A stretch of 46,974 nt of DNA from Laspinema olomoucense D3b (lineage in GTDB: Bacteria > Cyanobacteriota > Cyanobacteriia > Cyanobacteriales > Laspinemataceae): contig NZ_JAMXFA010000048.1 of assembly GCF_025370785.1 (NCBI RefSeq), forward strand, positions 1 through 46,974, in the 5' to 3' direction. A program made the position numbers and the translations under genes. A model generated the notes under the pieces. That model searched no databases. It saw only the letters and a program-made list of their open reading frames with translations, and was not told where the DNA came from. Positions 41,125-46,974 of the stretch are shown here, in pieces (the stretch's first letter is position 1; each line of letters begins with the position of its first letter).

Positions 41125-41557
41125 AGCTATTATGCCAGGGTAGTTAAAATCAATACATCATCAATTGTAAAGCCCTGTAAAGCTCCCGCTCAATCCCACA
41201 TCAACGGGATAGTAAGTTAGACTGTCCCAGGATAAGCACAGGAGGATTCCCGAGTGAGGGGGTGACAAGCGGGTTTTCCTATAGCCCCAGTACCACCCAC
41301 ACCAATTCGGGCAAGCCTTTCCCACTCTTATAAGGCCAAGGCGAGGAATAAAAGCCCTAAACGGTCAGAAAAAAGCTAAAATCGGACATTGGCACTTATG
41401 TTCAGCGATCTAGCTTGAACCAGGGGTGACCTACATAGGATACAACTATCATGGATCGAGTAATCAATATATTCCCCAACTGCTGCGCCCAGAGAAAGGA
41501 GATAATATTGCCGACATTCGGCTGATTAAAAACAGCTTCCAGGCGCGAGGAATCCCC
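41125..41557. other. Divergent intergenic region (ndhM / PP2C)
   Basis: No gene is supported: the extra 44 codons ahead of ATG 41558 have no PP2C resemblance, and GAGG lies 8 bases before 41558. The region must hold promoters for both strands; I cannot place them. Confidence 0.45.
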
Positions 41558-43978
41558 ATGAACAAACCATCGGCCATAATCTACTGTCCCAACTTTACTT
41601 GCCAGTCTCCCAACCCGGAGACCCAAAAATTTTGTCAAAAATGTGGCACTCCCCTGCCGAAACGCTACTTATGGGCAGTGGGTGCAACGGGCCGTCCCAG
41701 CTATCAACCGGGGGATATCTTAGCCGATCGCTATTGGGTTAAGGAGGATAAGATTCTGGTCGATACCAAACCCGGGGTCTTGCCAGAAATGCCAGTCGAG
41801 ATTCCTGGGGCGATCATCCCCTATCTCAAACTATTTCCCCTGCGATTGCACCTCCCCCAAGTTTATGGTCGATTGCCCTCGAAAGGAAACGACCCGAATC
41901 GGGATATTTGGTTACTAGAAGAAACGGCGATTTACCCGGAAGGGGCCATAGTTTCGGTTAACCCAGGTCAACCCCCCGAGGCAGTTCATGCCCAACTGAT
42001 GCCATTACTGACTGACTGCTGGGCAGATGCCTCACCGATGCGGCAGCTCAATTGGTTGTGGCAAATGGCTCAACTGTGGCACCCGTTTAAAAAGGAAGGG
42101 GTAGCCGGGAGTTTGCTAAATCCGGGATTGCTGCGGGTGGAAGGATCCTTACTGCGCCTGCTCGAATTGCCCCGGGATCCCACAACGCCAGACCTATCTG
42201 AACTGGGTCAGTTGTGGTTGAGTTGGGCCAAGACTGCTCATCCGGCGATCGCCCCGTATCTGGAGCAACTTAGCCAAATGCTCAGGGCCCGAGATGTGCA
42301 AACCCCAGTGCAACTAATCGAGTTGTTAGACCGGGGTTTAAGTGTCTGTGGAGAGCTTTACAAGCGCACCTATTACATTGCCACGGGGACCGATCGCGGG
42401 CCGACTCGTCGCCGGAATGAAGACGCCTGCTATCCTCCCAGTGGGACCAGCCGTGCCACCTCAGATACCAGTGGGTTAGCGATCGTCTGTGATGGCATTG
42501 GGGGACATGAAGGGGGGAATGTCGCCTCCAATTTGGCGATCGAAACCTTACAACAACACCTCGAATCCCTCGTTTCCGAGAATACCCAAAGCGCTCCCCA
42601 CCGGATTATAGAGCAAATCGAACAGGCCGTGGGGATTGCCAACGATCGCATCGCTAGTCGCAATGACGAAGAACAGCGCCAAGCTCGACAGCGCATGGGC
42701 ACCACCTTGGTGATGGCCTTGACCCATCGTCATGAAATTTATATTAATCATATTGGCGATAGTCGCGCCTATTGGATTACCTCCACCGGATGCCGACAAG
42801 TTACCCTCGATGATGATGTCGCTTCTCGGGAGGTCCGTTTGGGTTACTCCCTATATCGGGATGCCTTACAACAAGGGGCCGCAGGCTCTTTGATTCAGGC
42901 ATTAGGCATGGGTGCATCCTCGGTCCTTCATCCCACCGTCCAACGTTTTATCATCGACGAAGATAGCGCTTTCCTGCTCTGTTCCGATGGGTTGAGCGAC
43001 AATGACCGGGTAGAGCAATACTGGGAAACGGAAATCCTGCCAGTTTTATCCGGGGAATTCCCCGTGTTGCGATCGGTCACCAAGTTAATCGATATTGGTA
43101 ATTTTCATAACGGTCACGATAATGTCACCGTGGGGCTGGTCTACTGTAAGATAGAGCCGATTCGGTCTGCCGGACTCGACTCCCGTCTGTTGGTGGCCCA
43201 ACTCCAATCAGTCCCCCCAGCAGACCCCGTAGAAGACTCTCAACCCACAGGTTTCCCCAAGAAGGATCCCGAAACTCTCAAACCCGAGGATGCCCCGACG
43301 GAGTTGAGACCCTCTTTACAGCCACCACGTTCCAAGTTGCCGATGTTACTCGGAATCCTGTTGTTAGTTGGCGTCGGCGTCGTAGCGGGTTTAGTTCTCA
43401 CCCAGGAGGGATGGCAGAATCAAATCGAGAATTTGCCCCTTTCACCGGAAGACTACTCGAACCCCCCGGCTCCCGTGGGTGAACCCCTCCCGGTTCCAGA
43501 CATCACAGAAAAGCCCACTCTAGAACCGGGCCAGTACCTGCAACTGCGGGATTCTTTTACCGCGCAAGCGCCAGAGGATGGGAAATTGGTGTTGTTGAAG
43601 CAGCAAGGGCAGGCCATCCCGGGAAATCAATTGGGGTTTATCCCCGGTGGCAGTGTTCTGTTGGTGATGGGCAAACAACAGGCAGTTAGCGATACCGATG
43701 CCTGGGTCCAAGTCCAAGTTTGCTCGACCCCAAAACCCGTGGAATCGGAGGGGGCTGCACCCGCTCCCGTTTCTCCGGCTGAAGGGGCCTCTGAACCAGG
43801 CAATGAGGACGCCTCCCCACCGGCAGCGCCACCCCCTGTAGGGGTCCGCCCGAGTAATATGGGGTGGATTTCAGAGAAGTTGTTACTTCCGCAGGTCCTG
43901 CCGAATGTCGTCCCCCCTGATACGGAACAAAGGGGATGTATCGATGAACCCAACCCTCAGTCCTTTGAGGTGCGATAA
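41558..43978 (+). CDS. Zinc-ribbon PP2C-type protein phosphatase
   Basis: From ATG 41558 the product is about 806 residues. A 4-Cys zinc ribbon is at the N-terminus (CPNFTCQSPNPETQKFCQKCG). A region (about 50-270) with LADRYWVKEDKILVD and poorly conserved kinase-like features follows, lacking recognisable kinase catalytic motifs. The PP2C domain (about 275-545) has DRGPTRRRNEDACY, VCDGIGGHEGG, HIGDSRAYW, LLCSDGLSDN and GHDNVTV, whose aspartates bind two metals. A disordered linker, one transmembrane helix (about 590-615, LPMLLGILLLVGVGVVAGLVL) and a Pro-rich, SH3-like C-terminus follow. It should dephosphorylate Ser/Thr on cytoplasmic targets from the membrane. It resembles other cyanobacterial zinc-ribbon PP2Cs; the upstream start at 41426 is unlikely. 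Confidence 0.92.
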   Translation: MNKPSAIIYCPNFTCQSPNPETQKFCQKCGTPLPKRYLWAVGATGRPSYQPGDILADRYWVKEDKILVDTKPGVLPEMPVEIPGAIIPYLKLFPLRLHLPQVYGRLPSKGNDPNRDIWLLEETAIYPEGAIVSVNPGQPPEAVHAQLMPLLTDCWADASPMRQLNWLWQMAQLWHPFKKEGVAGSLLNPGLLRVEGSLLRLLELPRDPTTPDLSELGQLWLSWAKTAHPAIAPYLEQLSQMLRARDVQTPVQLIELLDRGLSVCGELYKRTYYIATGTDRGPTRRRNEDACYPPSGTSRATSDTSGLAIVCDGIGGHEGGNVASNLAIETLQQHLESLVSENTQSAPHRIIEQIEQAVGIANDRIASRNDEEQRQARQRMGTTLVMALTHRHEIYINHIGDSRAYWITSTGCRQVTLDDDVASREVRLGYSLYRDALQQGAAGSLIQALGMGASSVLHPTVQRFIIDEDSAFLLCSDGLSDNDRVEQYWETEILPVLSGEFPVLRSVTKLIDIGNFHNGHDNVTVGLVYCKIEPIRSAGLDSRLLVAQLQSVPPADPVEDSQPTGFPKKDPETLKPEDAPTELRPSLQPPRSKLPMLLGILLLVGVGVVAGLVLTQEGWQNQIENLPLSPEDYSNPPAPVGEPLPVPDITEKPTLEPGQYLQLRDSFTAQAPEDGKLVLLKQQGQAIPGNQLGFIPGGSVLLVMGKQQAVSDTDAWVQVQVCSTPKPVESEGAAPAPVSPAEGASEPGNEDASPPAAPPPVGVRPSNMGWISEKLLLPQVLPNVVPPDTEQRGCIDEPNPQSFEVR

Positions 43979-44011
43979 CCGGGCATTTTTGGACTAAATG
44001 GGGGAATTTTC

Positions 44012-44031
44012 CCGGGGTCATTGCTCCCCGG
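44012..44031. terminator. Hairpin after the phosphatase gene
   Basis: CCGGGG (44012-44017) and CCCCGG (44026-44031) form a 6-bp stem with an 8-base loop, 34 bases past the stop. No T-run follows, so the role is tentative. Confidence 0.35.
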
Positions 44032-44296
44032 TGAGAACTTAGGGAATTTGGGCTGCTCCGGCTCTTTTTCCCGAACCCTATTCCGGCTATATAATCTATA
44101 AAATTGTAGGTAAGGGGAGAAAATCGCTACCCCCTTTTCCCATGACTTCACCGCAAATCGGTCGATGGAGACGCAGGGCTCCGAACTGATACGGAATCCG
44201 GGTTTTATATTTGCGGGTTGGCTACAAATTATGAGGGTTGAGTCTTTAAACTCAGGTGCAAGCCTAGCCAGACGGACGCATTATTGAAGACCCAAT

Positions 44297-44330
44297 CCTA
44301 AATTTAGGGGTTTATGCCTAAATTTAGGGG
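44297..44330. promoter_or_regulatory. Two identical palindromic blocks 20 bp apart
   Basis: CCTAAATTTAGGGG occurs at 44297-44310 and again at 44317-44330. Each contains the 12-bp palindrome CCTAAATTTAGG. The 20-bp spacing is about two turns of the helix, as expected for cooperative regulator binding. The target gene could be the cyclase at 44909. Confidence 0.5.
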
Positions 44331-44908
44331 AAGTCGGGTTGAGCTGGAAAGGGCGCAGAAGGATGGAGGGGGATGGACAAGAGAAAGAACTACCTTCGGG
44401 GCTGGGGGAATTGTGGGTTTGGGGACTGGTTCGCCTGCCCCGAAGGTGGGGAACAGTCTATCTAAAGGAATATGTTACGGTATAAACTGCTCTGACATTG
44501 CCCGCCTACTATCAGCGTCAGGGGACGGTTTGGATGACAAGAATATAGGGGTAAATCAGGGAGCCAGATCCGTTAACAACTGCGCTGGGACTGGCATGAG
44601 GGGACCGTAAAATGGGGGAGGCATCAACCCAGGATCCAAACAGAACCCGCTGATTGTTCGGAATCCAGGCAGTTCCATCCATTAACTCCCAACCGCGATC
44701 GCATTCGGGAGATCAGAATCAGGGTGTGGGGTGAGGTGCAATGCAATCAGGATGGGGATAGAGACACCAACCCCTAGAAAACCTGTAGAAAACAAGATAT
44801 TTCAGGTAAACGAGGGGGGGATGCTCATTCCCCAGTAAAACGATTCATAACATCGATGCTCTAGGGCATCGAGAATTAGAGATCGATGCCAAACATATCG
44901 AGGCAACT

Positions 44909-46840
44909 ATGCCAAAAAAGCCGAAAATACCCTGGAGTCGCTATCTTCCTGCTACCATCATCTTTGGGATGGGGGTTGGACTGTCTGTCGTCGGATTCAG
45001 TGTGGTATGGGAGTGGGAAAATCGGCGACGGGACTATGAATTAAATCGGAGCATTGACGGTTTAACGGGTCGATTGCAGCAGCAACTCGACGCCGACTTG
45101 GAAGTCATTCGCACGATTACGGATTTCTTTCACGCTTCTGCCACTGTGGATCTGGAGTCCTTTGAGCAGTTCGTGCAGCGTCCCCTCTCAAACCCTTCTA
45201 CCGTGTCTCTCGTGGCTTGGATCGAGCGGGTGGAGGATGCCGATCGCGAGGATTACGAGGAGCGCATGGCGATTGAAGGGGACAGGAATTTTAAGATTAC
45301 ACAATCTATCACTCCCGGCGGTTTCATCGAGCGCGATCGCCTTGCCGAATACTTTCCCATCTCCTATATTGCCCCTCTCCAGGAAAACCCCAATGCCTCC
45401 GGCTTCGATCTAGCTGTCAATCCCGCCTACCAAGCGGCACTGAAACGCGCGGCACAGATGGGCAAATTGGTGGTCAGCGAGCGCCTAGAGTGGCAAGTTG
45501 GCTCGCGCTGGCGACAGGGATTTTTAGCGGTTCACCCAGTCTATGAGACGGCTGTCCCCACGGGTTTCTCCCTCGAAAATGACCCCCAGCCCAGTGAGGA
45601 GGCGGTGAAACCCTTGCTCGGGTTTGTCGTGGGGTGGGTGGAGGTGGACAATCTGTTTCAACTCGCTGGAGCCAGGGGCAGCCAGTTTAACTTGTACCTG
45701 TGCGATGAAACCCCTGGAACAGGAACTCCCCCGGATTCCCGTCAACCCTATCCCCTGCTCACTTTCATTGAATCCACGGAACTGGTCACCTCAAATAGTG
45801 CCACCGAACCTTTTGCTATAGATGTGCCATCGGAATGTCCTCTCAAACCCCAGGAAAATCAGCGAAATCCTGTGCGTGCGGTAATCATTGCTAACGGGAA
45901 CGAAGGTGCGATCCGGCGAGAAATTAAGGTGAATGGACGGATTTGGGCATTCTATATTTGGCCGACGGATGAATATCGTGCTTCGCGAAGGCACTGGCGT
46001 TCTTGGGCGGTGCTGATTATTGGCTTTTTGTGGACACATATTCCGGTCACCTATCTGCTGACTTCGGTTTCCCGGACTGCGGAAATTGAAGCTTTAGCCT
46101 TAGCCCGTGCGGAACAAGCTGCCCAGTTGCAGCAAGCGTTTAAGCAATTGGAGGTGGAACAAGCTAAGTCTGAGCGCCTGTTGCTGAACGTTTTGCCCAA
46201 GGCGATCGCTGAACGTCTCAAGGAGGATACCCAAACTATTGCCGAGAGTTTTCCGGAAGTGACGGTCTTATTTGCCGATATTGTGGGCTTTACAAAGTTA
46301 GCGGCACGGATTTCCCCGACAGAATTGGTGCAATTACTCAATGAAATCTTTACGATATTTGACCGACTGGCGGAAAAGCACGGGTTGGAGAAAATTAAGA
46401 CGATTGGGGATGCCTATATGGTGGTAGGGGGTCTGCCCGTGCAGCGCCACAATCATGCCTCGGCGATCGCAGAAATGGCCCTAGATATGCAAACGGAAAT
46501 CCTGAATTTTAATCGCAAGTGCCACGAATCTTTTGCCATACGGATTGGCATTCATTCTGGACCGGCGATCGCTGGGGTGATCGGAACTCACAAGTTTATC
46601 TATGATCTCTGGGGCGATACGGTGAATATTGCCTCTCGCATGGAATCTCACGGGGTTCCCGGACGTATTCAGGTCTCTAGTACCACCTACTCCCTCTTAC
46701 AGTCTAGCTACTGTTTCGAGTGCCGAGGCCCTATCCCCATTAAAGGGAAGGGGGAAATGCTTGTCTATCTACTCACCGGGAAAAAACAAGACGGCATCTG
46801 CACGCCCCTGTTTGATCTGCCCTTCAAGGAAGAGGTTTAA
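44909..46840 (+). CDS. CHASE-domain adenylate cyclase (class III)
   Basis: The 643-residue product has an N-terminal transmembrane helix (about 12-34), an extracellular CHASE-type sensor domain (about 75-330), a second transmembrane helix (about 367-388) and a short coiled coil leading to a class III cyclase domain (about 425-620). Catalytic residues are present: metal Asp in VLFADIVGFT, second metal Asp and substrate-specifying Lys in KIKTIGDAYM, Asp in FIYDLWGDTVN (the Lys/Asp pair indicates ATP), and the transition-state Asn and Arg in NIASRME. The product should be cAMP. It is located in the plasma membrane; the ligand of its CHASE domain is unknown. A 9-bp microsatellite starts 17 bases past the stop. 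Confidence 0.94.
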   Translation: MPKKPKIPWSRYLPATIIFGMGVGLSVVGFSVVWEWENRRRDYELNRSIDGLTGRLQQQLDADLEVIRTITDFFHASATVDLESFEQFVQRPLSNPSTVSLVAWIERVEDADREDYEERMAIEGDRNFKITQSITPGGFIERDRLAEYFPISYIAPLQENPNASGFDLAVNPAYQAALKRAAQMGKLVVSERLEWQVGSRWRQGFLAVHPVYETAVPTGFSLENDPQPSEEAVKPLLGFVVGWVEVDNLFQLAGARGSQFNLYLCDETPGTGTPPDSRQPYPLLTFIESTELVTSNSATEPFAIDVPSECPLKPQENQRNPVRAVIIANGNEGAIRREIKVNGRIWAFYIWPTDEYRASRRHWRSWAVLIIGFLWTHIPVTYLLTSVSRTAEIEALALARAEQAAQLQQAFKQLEVEQAKSERLLLNVLPKAIAERLKEDTQTIAESFPEVTVLFADIVGFTKLAARISPTELVQLLNEIFTIFDRLAEKHGLEKIKTIGDAYMVVGGLPVQRHNHASAIAEMALDMQTEILNFNRKCHESFAIRIGIHSGPAIAGVIGTHKFIYDLWGDTVNIASRMESHGVPGRIQVSSTTYSLLQSSYCFECRGPIPIKGKGEMLVYLLTGKKQDGICTPLFDLPFKEEV

Positions 46841-46856
46841 GAAGACCCTCCACACT

Positions 46857-46974
46857 GGGAGGATGGGGAAGATGGGGAAGATGGGGAGGATGGGGAGGAT
46901 GGGGAGGATGGGGAAGATGGGGAGGATGGGGAGGATGGGGAAGATGGGGAGGATGGGGAGGATGGGGAGGATGG
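46857..46974. repeat. 9-bp microsatellite running to the window end
   Basis: About 13 copies of GGGGA[GA]GAT, mixing GGGGAGGAT and GGGGAAGAT variants, run from about 46857 to the last base and continue outside. The same type of unit occurs at 40545-40580. All three frames on the plus strand are free of stops across the visible part. Confidence 0.9.

Larger units (their letters stand above)
43979..44908. other. 930-bp gene-free region upstream of the adenylate cyclase
   Basis: No gene is supported; the open frame 44314-44610 is Gly/Ser-rich without family likeness or a convincing ribosome site. The notable feature is the pair of identical palindromic blocks at 44297-44330. The GAGG at 44900 sits 5 bases before the cyclase ATG. 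Confidence 0.5.

Noticed and set aside
41426-41557. Upstream start for the PP2C gene
   Set aside because: The extra 44 residues are not conserved-looking and have no ribosome site, while ATG 41558 has GAGG 8 bases upstream and starts directly before the zinc ribbon.
44297-44330. CRISPR or iteron origin
   Set aside because: Only two copies with a 6-base gap, and no replication gene nearby; an operator pair is more likely.
44314-44610. 98-codon open frame in the gene-free region
   Set aside because: It is Gly/Ser/Arg-rich, has no convincing ribosome site and matches nothing known; kept as intergenic.
46857-46974. CRISPR-like repeat array at the window end
   Set aside because: The unit is only 9 bp with no spacers, so it is a microsatellite.

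Overview
The window comes from a cyanobacterium, most likely a filamentous non-heterocystous (Oscillatoriales-type) species. The evidence is the very high density of the HIP1 octamer GCGATCGC and several lineage-restricted genes: ndhM, a SigC-type group 2 sigma factor, an NdbB-like type II NAD(P)H dehydrogenase, relatives of the Synechocystis slr0144-slr0147 genes, a helical carotenoid protein, and GAF domains with cyanobacteriochrome signatures. No phage, transposase, CRISPR array or rRNA is visible. The mobile-looking DNA is limited to small palindromic dispersed repeats and microsatellites.

Layout. 1-4070: two tandem paralogous GAF histidine kinases, the first cut by the window edge. At least one GAF, and probably two, look like bilin-binding cyanobacteriochromes. 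4488-6873: a four-gene cluster resembling slr0144-slr0147 (the photosystem II assembly proficiency operon), with two V4R proteins, a small duplicated-motif protein and a phycobiliprotein-like protein. 7015-10081: a SAM methyltransferase, a GH29 fucosidase-like enzyme and a DUF2243 membrane protein. 10434-17436: a C39-like peptidase, ndbB-like and HAD genes as a pair, a DUF4278 protein, an ADP-ribosylglycohydrolase, an unrecognised 474-residue protein and tRNA-Pro(CGG). 17605-22147: lipA-gpsA, sigC and a Fur-family regulator. 22185-24747: a peptidoglycan-binding membrane protein and a receiver-kinase hybrid.

25440-33813: a solitary helical carotenoid protein, a roughly 1690-residue multi-PAS/GAF kinase and, across a 1.6-kb gene desert, a divergent NarL-type response regulator. 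34618-40545: a run of same-strand stress-type genes comprising a YihY/BrkB membrane protein, an acidic disordered protein, Dps, a secreted protein, a DJ-1/PfpI-ferritin-like fusion and a LEA-like/EcsC/TerB protein. 40783-46840: ndhM, a zinc-ribbon PP2C phosphatase with a degenerate kinase-like region, and a CHASE adenylate cyclase. The window ends inside a 9-bp GGGGAGGAT-type microsatellite.

Taken together, the genes suggest light sensing (candidate cyanobacteriochrome kinases), photosystem and phycobilisome upkeep, photoprotection (carotenoid protein), NDH electron transport, and iron/oxidative stress protection (Fur, Dps, PfpI-ferritin), with many signalling enzymes. The most interesting leads are the paired GAF kinases (an XRG-like GAF, a dual-cysteine GAF with a degenerate DXCF motif, and a dead GAF), the phycobiliprotein-like protein lacking its bilin cysteine, the PfpI-ferritin fusion near dps, and the paired or tandem palindromes upstream of sigC and the cyclase gene. 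All assignments were made by eye; no searches were run.
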